Shown one piece after another: positions 17,952-25,873 of a DNA stretch of 46,989 nucleotides. The notes below the pieces were generated by a model. The model was not told the DNA's origin, did no database searches, and saw only the letters and a program-made list of their open reading frames with translations. Numbering within the stretch: the first letter of the stretch is position 1; the number at the start of each line of letters is the position of its first letter. Source of the DNA: Stenotrophomonas sp. 278 (GTDB lineage Bacteria > Pseudomonadota > Gammaproteobacteria > Xanthomonadales > Xanthomonadaceae); contig NZ_RHPP01000017.1 of the NCBI RefSeq assembly GCF_003935715.1, positions 1 through 46,989 of the forward strand. The letters run 5' to 3'. The translations under genes and the position numbers were made by a program.

Positions 17952-20900
17952 GCACGCCGACGCCCGCCCCGCAGAACAAGATCGCCCCACCGCGCGTGCG
18001 CTTCTACCGCAGGCGCCGCTTCTGGGCGTGGTCCGGCTTCACCGCGCTGGGCCTGGGCCTGCTGGCATTGCTGCTGCTGTACTGGCTGCTGCAGACCGTC
18101 GCCGGCCGCGACGTGCTGCTCGCCCAGGTGATGGCACGCTTGCCGGTGGGTGCCACCCTGCAGTGGAGCAAGGTCGACGGTCCGCTGGCCGGGCCGCTGG
18201 TGCTGCACGACCTGGATTTCCGTTACAACGACATCCACTTCACCGCCAAGCGCGCCTACCTCGATCCCGACCTGCGTCCGCTGCTGGGGCGCAAGCTGCA
18301 GCTGGACGCGCTGCAGCTGACCGATGCCAGCTTGAATCTGGCCAAGAGTGACGAACCGTTTGAAATGCCCTCGTGGCCGGAGTCGCTGCCGCAGATCGAA
18401 ATGCCGCTGGCGATCCAGGTCGATACCATCACCATCGACGGGTTCCGCGTCACCCAGGCCGGCGAACCGCTGATCGACATCGACAAGGTGCGCGGCGGGC
18501 TGGAGATCGCCAACGGCGAATTCCGCGCCAAGCAGCTGGTGGTGGACAGCGACTACGGTGATTTCCGTGTTGATGGGCGCTATGTCCCGCGCAACGACTA
18601 CTCGACTGACATCACGATCAGCGCGCTGATGCCGGCCCCGCGTGGCCGCACACCGGCGCGGCTGGGGTTGGTGGCGCGCGGCGATCTCGGCCGCATGGAA
18701 GTGGCGCTGGCCGGCTACGCGCCGGAGCCGTTGCAGGCCAGTCTGATTTTTGAAGGGCGCGACGACCCGGTTTGGAAGGCCAGCGCGAAGAGCGACGCAC
18801 TCGATCTGGCGCTGCTGGTACCGGGCATGGACGCCAGCACCAGCACACCTCTGTCGCTGGACTTCCAGGCCAATGGCAAGGGCGGGCAGGCGCATCTGCA
18901 GGGCCGCGTGCAGCAGGGCGATCTGGTGGTGGAACTGGCCCCCTCCAACGTCGGCCTGGCTGACCAGGTCCTGACGGTGTCGCCGCTGGTGGTGAAGGGC
19001 TTCGGCGGGCAGGCGCGACTGCAGGGCAAGGCCGATTTCAGCGACCGCGAGAACGCCAGCCTTCGCTTCTCGATTGTGGCCAACGACCTGACCTACGTGC
19101 CGGCGGCCGATCCGGCCACGCCGGGCGCGGCTGCGCCGGTGCCAGTAACCCTCAAGGAGGCCCGCATGGGCCTGGCCGGCACACTGAAGCAGTGGGCAGC
19201 GGTGGGTGAGGCATCGGTCGAGCGCGAACAGCAGAGCGCCGACCTGCAGTTCGACATCCGCGGCAGCGACCAGGCCGCGCAGATCAAGCAGCTGCAGGCC
19301 AAGACCCCCGGCGGCACGCTGGAGGCCACCGGCCAGGTGGCCTGGGCTCCGCAGCTGGACTGGGACGTGGCCGCCAGGCTGGCCGGGTTTGATCCCGGGT
19401 ATTTCGTGCCGGGCTGGGACGGGCGTCTGTCGGGTTCGCTGGCCTCCAAGGGCCGGCAGGTCCCGCCGACGCCCGGTAGTGCACCGGGAACCGCGCCGAC
19501 CTACGAGGCCACCGTGGACGTGCCGGGCATCAAGGGCACGCTGCGCAACCGTTCGGTCGATGCGCAGGGCCGTTTCGCGATCCGTGGCACGCAGGGCGAG
19601 GGGAATGTGCGGCTGGCCGTGGGCAACAGCCGCCTGACCGCCAAGGGCAGCGTAGGCGACCGCCTCGACGTGCAGGCGCAGCTGGATCCGGTGCAGCTGG
19701 ATGACCTCCTGCCCGGCAACAGCGGCACGCTGCGCGGTTCCGTGCAGGTGCGTGGGCCGCGTACCGCGCCGGACATCACCGCCGATCTGGTCGGCAACGG
19801 CCTGCGCTACGGCGACTACAGCGCGGAGTCGATCAGCCTGCAGGGCCGCCTGCCGTGGCAGGGCGACAACGGCACGCTGGCGCTCCAAGGCACCGCGGTG
19901 CAGGTGGGCATGCTGCTGGACACGCTGAGCGTAAACGCACGCGGCAGTGTGTCGAACCTGCGGCTGGACGCGCAGGCGCGCAATGAACTGGGTGCGGTGG
20001 CATTGCAGGGCGGGGTGCGCCAGCAAGGCAACACGTGGCGCGGCGATGTTTCGCAGTTGAACATCGCGCCGGTCAAGGGCGATGCCTGGAACCTGCGCGG
20101 CCCGGCCACCTTCGCGGTGCAGGGCAGCAACTTCACCCTGAGCGACACCTGCCTGGGTGCGGCCACCGGCGGCGCGCTGTGCGCCAGCGCAAACTGGCCG
20201 CGCGATGGGTTGGTGGTACGTGGTGACGCGTTGCCGCTGGCGCTGGTGCAGCCGTGGCTGCCGCCGCAGTCGGGCCGGCGCATCTACCTGCGCGGCGAAA
20301 TCACCTTGGACGGCCGCATTCGTCCGCGTGGCAATGCGTGGGAAGGCAACGTACGGATCGCCTCGCTGGAAGGCGGCATCCGCCTGGGCGACAACGCGCG
20401 TGGCGAACTGGTGCGCTACGACCAGTTCTCGGCCAGCGTGGACATGAGCCCGGCGCAGATCGTGGGCAAGCTGGGTGTGGGTTTCCAGGGCAACGGCTTC
20501 GTTGACGCGAAGTTCCAGACCGGCTGGGAGCCGAGCGCACCGCTTAACGGCGAGCTGTACCTCAACATGTCGCGGCTGTACTGGCTGGAGCTGTTCTCGC
20601 CGGACATCGTGCGCCCGACCGGCCTGATTGAAGGTCACGTCAGCCTGCGCGGCACGCGCGGGCAGCCGTCGCTGGGCGGCGAGGCCAAGCTGAGCAACTT
20701 CAAGGGCGAGTTCCCGGCACTGGGGCTGAGCTTCGACCAGGGTTCGGGCAGCTTCACCGCGCAGCCGGATGGCTCGGCGAAGATCCAGGCGCAGGCGAAC
20801 TCGGGCAAGGGCACGTTGTTCGTGGACGGCGGGTTGTCGTGGTTCGGTGATGCGCAGCCGCTGCAGCTGCACATCCACGGTGAGAACGTGCTGCTGTCGA

Positions 20901-21793
20901 ACACGCCGGAGCTGCGGATCGTGGCCAACCCGGACCTGGACTTCACCCTGGCGCAGACGGCGATGGAGCTGCGCGGCACGGTGCATGTGCCGGAGGCGGA
21001 CATTGATCTGGAGCGCCTGGATCGCGGCACCTCGGTGTCCGAGGACGTGGTGATCCTGGACCCGGCGGACCCGGAGGAAACGCCGACCTCGCCGCTGGAC
21101 ATGGACCTGACGGTGAGCCTGGGCGACAAGGTCAACATGGCCGGCTTCGGCTTGAAGGGCGGGCTGGGCGGCAAGATGCAGGTCTGGGCGCGGCCGGGCC
21201 GCGAGATGACCGCGAACGGTGCGCTGGAAGTGCGCGGACGCTACAAGGCGTACGGGCAGGACCTCACGATCACGCGTGGCAACCTCAACTGGAACTACAA
21301 CGCGGTGAGCGATCCGCGCATCAACATCCGTGCCGAGCGCCGGATCGGTGATGTGACGGCGGGCATCGACGTGACCGGGCGTGCGCAGTCGCCACGGGTG
21401 GACGTGTGGTCGGAACCGGCGATGTCGCAATCCGAAGCGCTGGCCTACCTGGTGCTGGGCCGCAGCCTGACCAACGCGAGCAGCGACCAGACCCAGCAGG
21501 TGACGGCGGCTTCTGCGGCGTTGTCGGCAGGCAGTGGACTGCTGGCCTCGCAGCTGGGCGCGAAGCTGGGCCTGGACGATGCGGGTGTAAGCCAGTCGCG
21601 CGCGCTGGGTGGTTCGGTGATCGGCTTCGGCAAGTACATCTCGCCCAAGCTGTACATCGGCTACGGCGTGTCGATGGTCGGCAGCGGTTCGGTACTGACC
21701 CTGAAGTACCTGCTACGCCGCGGCTTCGACCTCGAACTCGAATCGAGCACCGTTGAAAACCGAGGCTCCCTCAACTGGCGGCGCGAGAAGTAA
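17948..21793 (+). CDS. tamB: Translocation and assembly module inner-membrane subunit TamB
   Basis: TamB is an inner-membrane-anchored, mostly beta-stranded protein that spans the periplasm and contacts TamA. The 1,281-aa product has a basic N-terminus and one membrane anchor (about residues 30-52), long repetitive beta-rich sequence, and the conserved C-terminal TamB/DUF490 domain (about 930-1281), including AYLVLGRSLTNAS and a final GSVLTLKYLLRRGFDLELES segment. The start is GTG overlapping the tamA stop. The length is typical of the family. Confidence 0.94.
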   Translation: MSTPTPAPQNKIAPPRVRFYRRRRFWAWSGFTALGLGLLALLLLYWLLQTVAGRDVLLAQVMARLPVGATLQWSKVDGPLAGPLVLHDLDFRYNDIHFTAKRAYLDPDLRPLLGRKLQLDALQLTDASLNLAKSDEPFEMPSWPESLPQIEMPLAIQVDTITIDGFRVTQAGEPLIDIDKVRGGLEIANGEFRAKQLVVDSDYGDFRVDGRYVPRNDYSTDITISALMPAPRGRTPARLGLVARGDLGRMEVALAGYAPEPLQASLIFEGRDDPVWKASAKSDALDLALLVPGMDASTSTPLSLDFQANGKGGQAHLQGRVQQGDLVVELAPSNVGLADQVLTVSPLVVKGFGGQARLQGKADFSDRENASLRFSIVANDLTYVPAADPATPGAAAPVPVTLKEARMGLAGTLKQWAAVGEASVEREQQSADLQFDIRGSDQAAQIKQLQAKTPGGTLEATGQVAWAPQLDWDVAARLAGFDPGYFVPGWDGRLSGSLASKGRQVPPTPGSAPGTAPTYEATVDVPGIKGTLRNRSVDAQGRFAIRGTQGEGNVRLAVGNSRLTAKGSVGDRLDVQAQLDPVQLDDLLPGNSGTLRGSVQVRGPRTAPDITADLVGNGLRYGDYSAESISLQGRLPWQGDNGTLALQGTAVQVGMLLDTLSVNARGSVSNLRLDAQARNELGAVALQGGVRQQGNTWRGDVSQLNIAPVKGDAWNLRGPATFAVQGSNFTLSDTCLGAATGGALCASANWPRDGLVVRGDALPLALVQPWLPPQSGRRIYLRGEITLDGRIRPRGNAWEGNVRIASLEGGIRLGDNARGELVRYDQFSASVDMSPAQIVGKLGVGFQGNGFVDAKFQTGWEPSAPLNGELYLNMSRLYWLELFSPDIVRPTGLIEGHVSLRGTRGQPSLGGEAKLSNFKGEFPALGLSFDQGSGSFTAQPDGSAKIQAQANSGKGTLFVDGGLSWFGDAQPLQLHIHGENVLLSNTPELRIVANPDLDFTLAQTAMELRGTVHVPEADIDLERLDRGTSVSEDVVILDPADPEETPTSPLDMDLTVSLGDKVNMAGFGLKGGLGGKMQVWARPGREMTANGALEVRGRYKAYGQDLTITRGNLNWNYNAVSDPRINIRAERRIGDVTAGIDVTGRAQSPRVDVWSEPAMSQSEALAYLVLGRSLTNASSDQTQQVTAASAALSAGSGLLASQLGAKLGLDDAGVSQSRALGGSVIGFGKYISPKLYIGYGVSMVGSGSVLTLKYLLRRGFDLELESSTVENRGSLNWRREK

Positions 21794-21813
21794 ATGCATT
21801 TGGCATGTAATCC

Positions 21814-21836
21814 GTAGAGCCACGCCCTGCGTGGCT
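21814..21836 (+). repeat. GTAG (SMAG-type) palindromic repeat
   Basis: Identical in all 23 bases to the copies near tatC, here 20 bases after the tamB stop. The element again sits at a gene end. Confidence 0.9.
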
Positions 21837-22132
21837 GCTGCTGGATTCACGCGAACAACCCTCGGCTGACGGCGCTCCCGGCTTGGCGGCTCGGGATGGG
21901 CGTTCCGGGGGACGCTGTGAATACATCCCTGTAAGCTCATCGCCGCTTGCACGTGTGCGCAATCCTGCGCACACGGCAAGACCGGGGTTGGGCGTCCTGC
22001 CCAACCCGTCGGGCGCATGCGCCCGACCCATGCGGCTCGTGCCCCCTCCAACCCACCCCGACCCGCCACGACAAATGGTCGGTGGCCACGGGAAATCAAC
22101 GGCGACAATGCCTGTTTCGCGGACGTGCCATC
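21837..22132. other. Non-coding, hairpin-rich intergenic DNA
   Basis: No credible gene. Within it are three consecutive inverted repeats: GTGTGCGCA/TGCGCACAC (21953-21974), GGTTGGGC/GCCCAACC (21986-22006) and a perfect 20-bp palindrome at 22008-22027. Short open frames here overlap on both strands and have no ribosome site or family resemblance. Confidence 0.6.
21953..22027. repeat. Cluster of three adjacent inverted repeats
   Basis: Stems of 9, 8 and 10 bp with loops of 4, 5 and 0 bases in 75 bp. No T-run follows any of them, so simple intrinsic terminators are unlikely. Confidence 0.7.
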
Positions 22133-22257
22133 GATGACACGCATGGCGTGTCACTACGCGGATATCACATTGATGGGTTCGTTCGAAATGTTGGACGGGT
22201 AGCGTCGGTCGACAGACGACGGCCCTGAAACACCCCACATCCGGTAACGCATGACCC
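22133..22257. repeat. Composite two-ended REP element, copy R1
   Basis: The left end (22133-22161) contains a GTAG palindrome on the minus strand (TGACACGC/GCGTGTCA stem). The right end (22198-22257) begins GGTAGCGTCGGTCGAC and runs 60 bases. Both ends recur in the same order at 24208-24410, with 29/29 and, by eye, 54/60 matches, but the material between them differs (about 36 versus 114 bases). Confidence 0.8.
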
Positions 22258-22550
22258 CCGATCGAAACGCGCTCTTCGCACGGGAAAAATGCCATTCGCG
22301 CCACCACGAAAATGCAGAAATCCGCATGCGCCAGTCCAACCGATTTCGGTTGCGACACGCGTGAAAAATCCGCATAAGCCCACGCACCAACGCACGAACG
22401 GGTCACACAAACCAATCACGTCACGCCGCCAAACACCACAGCGCGCTGCACCAACATCACGCAAAAATTCCTACATCCGCTATCGTTGCTTCTGTTGCAT
22501 GGTTGGCCCAAGAGTCTGAAAGCTCTATCTGCGTATGTAAGCAAGACAAT
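22258..22550. other. A-rich non-coding stretch upstream of symE
   Basis: This stretch is noticeably lower in GC than the surrounding DNA and shows no convincing gene. It probably contains the symE promoter and may encode an antisense or leader RNA, as at E. coli symE/symR, but I cannot point to a clear promoter. Confidence 0.4.
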
Positions 22551-22659
22551 GCCGGGAGGGTGGCGCAATACAACACCCTCGCGGAAATACGTCACGCCGT
22601 GCGTACGCAGACGGCTTTCAGCCTCCCGGCTCCCCGCCATTCCGGCGGGGAGGTTTTCT
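22551..22659 (+). promoter_or_regulatory. Structured leader of the symE-like gene with terminator-like hairpin
   Basis: GCCGGGAGG (22551-22559) is the exact reverse complement of CCTCCCGGC (22622-22630). Immediately after it TCCCCGCC/GGCGGGGA (22631-22651) forms an 8-bp hairpin followed by GGTTTTCT. The second hairpin resembles an attenuator lying 14 bases before the symE ribosome site. Confidence 0.5.
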
Positions 22660-22673
22660 ACTCGAGGCTCTCC

Positions 22674-22967
22674 ATGCAAAAGAAAGATAAGTCGCGCATT
22701 ACCTACCACTGGCACACCCCGCGCAGCGTGCAGGTCCACACGCTGCATCACGAAGGAGTGGAGCGCCAACCCGGCGATCCGTTGATTCCCTGCATCAAGC
22801 TGCGCGGCATGTGGATGTCACGTGCGGGAATTGAACCGGGCACCCGAGTCAAGGTGGAAGCCGGTCCAGGCTACATCCTGCTTTCAACCCCCGAGCCGAC
22901 GGTGGCGGTTACGTACGTGCGCGACCGGCAGGGCCCGGCGGGCAGCATTGCGATGATCTGCCGATGA
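22674..22967 (+). CDS. symE: SymE-like type I toxin
   Basis: A 97-aa protein whose centre, PCIKLRGMWMSRAGIEPGTR followed by VKVEAGPGYILL, matches the SymE/AbrB-like swapped-hairpin domain (xIxLxGxWLxxAGFxxGxxVxVxxxxGxIxL). E. coli SymE is an SOS-induced toxin controlled by the antisense RNA SymR. The ATG at 22674 has a GAGG site six bases upstream and matches the family start; the frame is open further upstream to 22503 through the structured leader, which is unlikely to be translated. I see no LexA box. The stop codon lies inside a 51-bp hairpin repeat shared with the convergent gene. Confidence 0.82.
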   Translation: MQKKDKSRITYHWHTPRSVQVHTLHHEGVERQPGDPLIPCIKLRGMWMSRAGIEPGTRVKVEAGPGYILLSTPEPTVAVTYVRDRQGPAGSIAMICR

Positions 22968-23011
22968 ACTTACGCCAGTGAATCCCTGCATGGACGCATG
23001 CGGGGATTCAC
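22961..23011 (+). repeat. 51-bp hairpin repeat, copy A
   Basis: Matches copy B (24122-24172) at 48 of 51 bases. It forms a 15-bp stem, GTGAATCCCTGCATG with CATGCGGGGATTCAC, around a GACG loop. It contains the stop codons of both symE (22965-22967) and the minus-strand gene (23008-23010), so it may serve as a shared two-way terminator. Confidence 0.85.
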
Positions 23012-23949
23012 ACTGATGGGGTGCGGCTGTTTCCAGCAAAGTTCATGCGCAACTGCACCTTGGGTGCGGCACTGCGGTGCTCCAGAATCTCCAACACCTC
23101 GTAATCGGCCTTCAACCCGTCTTTGGTAATTCGCTGCGTACGACGGATACGCGCCTTGATGATGTCGTCCTTGGCGAACTTCGCCTGGTTCAGGTGAATC
23201 CGGCTGAGGAAGCTCTCATCCTGCACGACGGCATAGTAGGTATTGCCACCGCCTTCGGTGAAGCGCCACTTGTTGCCATCCTGGAACGCCAGGGTCAGCA
23301 CCTGCAAGGTACCGATGTACTCATCGCTCTGCAGGGTCTCGTCTTCCGGGCTGGGTGCGGTGAAGTACGGTGCCTCAGCGCGGTCGATGGACAGCAGCAC
23401 ATGATGGACCTGGTGATCGACTACAGCAACGCAGTCGATGCCTTCGTTGCGCAGCGGTTCGGAGATGACGCCCTCAAGCGCCCTACGCACCCGGTAGTCC
23501 TGCAGCAGCAAAAGGACCGCCTCTTCAATGTCCAGGTACTCGCCCTCAACGTGTAGACGCGCTTTGCCCTCGCCAAGGGGTTCAATACGATCTACACCGC
23601 GACCGCGCAGCCATGAGATGACCTGCACCAGGCCCACGCATGCGGATGTTCCGATACCCAACAGGCCAACGAGATTCAGTACGCCCGTGGCCGAGCTGCC
23701 ATTGGCAAAATCCAGCGCCTTCTGCCAGAGCGACTGTGCCAGCTCCAGGTCGATGCCGAACGAGCCCGACTTGAACGAGGCATGTACATTCAGCGTGATC
23801 CTGGCCTGACTGCCATTGACCAGTTCATTGGCGCGCTCGACGAGTTCACCCATGGCGAGCAGGGCAGGCGCGAGGGCGCGCACCTCCATCTGGTGCTGTA
23901 GCAGGGCGGGGCCGTCATAGACCAGGTGAAAGCGAGCGTGTTGAGTCAT
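23008..23949 (-). CDS. Conserved hypothetical protein with one predicted membrane segment
   Basis: A 313-aa protein. The N-terminus FHLVYDGPALLQHQMEVRAL leads into LAPALLAMGELVERANELVNG and a FKSGSFGIDLEL strand; I recall similar hypothetical proteins in other proteobacteria but no known function. One hydrophobic helix (about 87-115) is followed by a basic WLRGRG. The C-terminal half is beta-rich (residues 210-313). The ATG at 23947-23949 is chosen because family-like sequence begins there; the frame extends upstream into copy B of the hairpin repeat. It ends inside copy A, convergent with symE, so the gene is bracketed by the two repeat copies. Confidence 0.72.
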   Translation of the reverse strand: MTQHARFHLVYDGPALLQHQMEVRALAPALLAMGELVERANELVNGSQARITLNVHASFKSGSFGIDLELAQSLWQKALDFANGSSATGVLNLVGLLGIGTSACVGLVQVISWLRGRGVDRIEPLGEGKARLHVEGEYLDIEEAVLLLLQDYRVRRALEGVISEPLRNEGIDCVAVVDHQVHHVLLSIDRAEAPYFTAPSPEDETLQSDEYIGTLQVLTLAFQDGNKWRFTEGGGNTYYAVVQDESFLSRIHLNQAKFAKDDIIKARIRRTQRITKDGLKADYEVLEILEHRSAAPKVQLRMNFAGNSRTPSV

Positions 23950-24121
23950 GTCCGTCACGTCAGGGGTGCTCCGTTGCGGCGTGCGCAATTGCAGGATGAT
24001 CCGTCGGAGTGGAGTGTAGCGACGCGACCGACATCGACCCCAGCGCAGTGTCGCGATCACCTCGTGCGCGACACACGCGGCAGTGCGCTTCAGGTTGCGT
24101 CGCCCGGCAGACGACGGCAGT

Positions 24122-24172
24122 CCGATGAACTTACGCAAGTGAATCCCTGCGTGGACGCATGCGGGGATTTAC
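24122..24172 (+). repeat. 51-bp hairpin repeat, copy B
   Basis: Differs from copy A at three positions. In both copies every non-Watson-Crick pair in the stem becomes G-U if the plus strand is transcribed, and A-C if the minus strand is, so the fold is kept on the plus-strand RNA. Confidence 0.8.
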
Positions 24173-24207
24173 GTTGAAGGCGGGAATCGGCTGGCGGTGA
24201 CAGGGCC

Positions 24208-24410
24208 GATGACACGCATGGCGTGTCACTACGCGGCAGACACACCGCGCCGACGGGGAGCATCAAAATGGCAGGCATCACCGCGCCGATCAGCATGATC
24301 GAGACGGCCGGCATGCCCGCGATGCTGGGCATCATCGGAATGGCTGGACTGGTAGCGTCGGTCGACAGACGACGGCCGTGAAACGATCAACATTCGGTAA
24401 CGCATGACCC
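24208..24410. repeat. Composite two-ended REP element, copy R2
   Basis: Left end 24208-24236 is identical to 22133-22161 and right end 24351-24410 matches 22198-22257. The interior is longer here and carries a small open frame with a good ribosome site. Confidence 0.8.
24268..24381 (+). CDS. Possible small hydrophobic peptide (37 aa)
   Basis: MAGITAPISMIETAGMPAML continues into a hydrophobic run and ends VDRRRP. A GGGGAG ribosome site lies seven bases upstream of the ATG, which is the reason for listing it. Its last codons use the right end of the R2 element. No promoter or homologue is known to me, and the opposite strand is also open. It may simply be repeat spacer. Confidence 0.18.
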   Translation: MAGITAPISMIETAGMPAMLGIIGMAGLVASVDRRRP

Positions 24411-24438
24411 CTGAGCAAAGCACACGCGGTTCCCGGCA

Positions 24439-25869
24439 TCAACGTGATTCACGCGGCTTGCGCGGTGCATTCGACAACGGCACCTGCGCGACCGCATCGG
24501 TGGCCCACAGCACCAGCGCGCCGATGGCCGCAATTTCGCCCACGGCCAGCAGCGGGCCGATCTTCCCCAGCCACGGGACCGCCACCACGATCACCCCGAT
24601 CATCCAGGGACTGAACTTCATCCGGAACGGACCGCGCACGAGTAACCGGGCCAGCGCCAGGGCGCCGACTGGCCAGGCCAGGATCACCCCGGCAATCCGC
24701 ATGTCGCTGCCCCACATCAGCCACAGCGCGGTGCAGGCCAGCATCGGAATCACCAGCAGGCGCACGACCCACCCGCGTGGACGTGGATGCTCGGCACCGA
24801 TCTGCCACTGCACGAAGCCGAGCACCGGCAATGGGACCGAGCCCAGCAACAGGATGCTCACGGCCCCACCCAGCGCTATTCCGCTGTACTTCCAGTAGCC
24901 ATAGCGACCGCCTGCAAATCCATCGGCGAAACCGAGCACCAGCATCAAGCCGGCGAAGGCGGCCGCCAGCAGTACGCTGCGGAATGCCGCCAGCTGCACC
25001 TTGGGTCCATTGACCTTGTAGCGCACGTTGAGCGCCTTCCAGAACGCCACCTGCCGTGGCTGCAGCGGTCGGCTGCCTTCCTTCAGGCGCAGCCGTGCGA
25101 GCAGGTCGCCCATGTCGTCGGCGCGACCGGGCAGGGCGGCGGACAGCAGCGCACGCAGCCGGTTCCAAGGCCGGCGCAGGCGCGCGACGCGCGGATCATC
25201 CTCGGTGGGTGCCGGACCATTGCGCAGCGGCTCGCGGTAGACCGTGGGATCTTCGACATCGTTCTGGCGTAACAGCCACAGGTCGTGCAACCGTGCGCGG
25301 CAATGCTCCAGCTCGAAGGCATCGGTGCCACTGCTGATGTCGTTCCAGCCAAAGAACGTGGCGAGGACATCGAAGGTGTCCTCATGGATGGGCGCACGCA
25401 GCGCGTACAGCCGATGCAGGAGGGCGTCGCCGAGCCACGCTTTGTCGTTCACCGACCAGAGTTCAGGGCACTCCAGCAGCCAGCGCGACATCGCTTCCGG
25501 AGAAGTCGTGGAGGCCTTCCTGATCGCGGTACGCGCGAACTGGTTCTCATCCAGCCCGGGCTGCGAAGGCTCCGTTACAGCGGCTGGTGTCAACGGCAGC
25601 GGTGGCTGCTCCGGCGGAGCCTCTGCAGGACGGCGATCTGCCTCCGGCGGCGGCGGGGCGTCCTCGTTCTCGTCGGTCTCGGTCCCGGGCAAGAACTCGT
25701 CCCGGAACTTCAACCACGCCAGCGCCGACTGATAGGCCTCGTGCAACTGCTGGAACCCGGCCGGATCCTCGTCCGGACGGGTCACCCGCAGGCGCTGTGC
25801 ATAAGCGCGCTTGACCGCGCGCTCGTCCGCGTCGGCCTCCAGACCCAACCATTCCAGTCCTTCGTTCAT
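24439..25869 (-). CDS. DjlB/DjlC-like membrane protein with degenerate J-like domain (476 aa)
   Basis: The N-terminal 50 residues look like a J-domain (LEWLGLEADADERAVKRAYA, then RPDEDPAGFQQLHEAY), but the signature HPD is RPD (residues 31-33). A Pro/Glu-rich linker (about 65-110) is followed by a soluble middle region, then five to six membrane helices (about 300-465). It is paralogous to the neighbouring 522-aa protein, whose stop lies four bases upstream of this start. E. coli hscC is grouped with two proteins of this layout, DjlB and DjlC (about 480 aa), which supports a role as membrane-bound HscC co-chaperones. The effect of losing the histidine is unknown. Confidence 0.82.
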   Translation of the reverse strand: MNEGLEWLGLEADADERAVKRAYAQRLRVTRPDEDPAGFQQLHEAYQSALAWLKFRDEFLPGTETDENEDAPPPPEADRRPAEAPPEQPPLPLTPAAVTEPSQPGLDENQFARTAIRKASTTSPEAMSRWLLECPELWSVNDKAWLGDALLHRLYALRAPIHEDTFDVLATFFGWNDISSGTDAFELEHCRARLHDLWLLRQNDVEDPTVYREPLRNGPAPTEDDPRVARLRRPWNRLRALLSAALPGRADDMGDLLARLRLKEGSRPLQPRQVAFWKALNVRYKVNGPKVQLAAFRSVLLAAAFAGLMLVLGFADGFAGGRYGYWKYSGIALGGAVSILLLGSVPLPVLGFVQWQIGAEHPRPRGWVVRLLVIPMLACTALWLMWGSDMRIAGVILAWPVGALALARLLVRGPFRMKFSPWMIGVIVVAVPWLGKIGPLLAVGEIAAIGALVLWATDAVAQVPLSNAPRKPRESR

Positions 25870-25873
25870 GCTG

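Larger units (their letters stand above)
23950..24438. other. Intergenic region with repeats B and R2
   Basis: No secure gene. It contains the 51-bp hairpin repeat copy B and the composite element R2, and a small hydrophobic open frame inside R2 listed separately. The promoter of the minus-strand gene ending at 23008 should lie near 23960-24050, but no clear -10/-35 pair was found. Confidence 0.55.

Noticed and set aside
17747-21430. 1,227-aa open frame on the minus strand opposite tamA-tamB
   Set aside because: It mirrors the reading frame of tamB in GC-rich DNA, is rich in His/Arg/Gln/Val/Ala as such shadows are, and has no ribosome site or family features.
22674-23949. symE and the 313-aa gene as a two-gene toxin-antitoxin pair
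   Set aside because: They are convergent, the second protein does not look like an antitoxin, and SymE-type toxins are normally controlled by antisense RNA.
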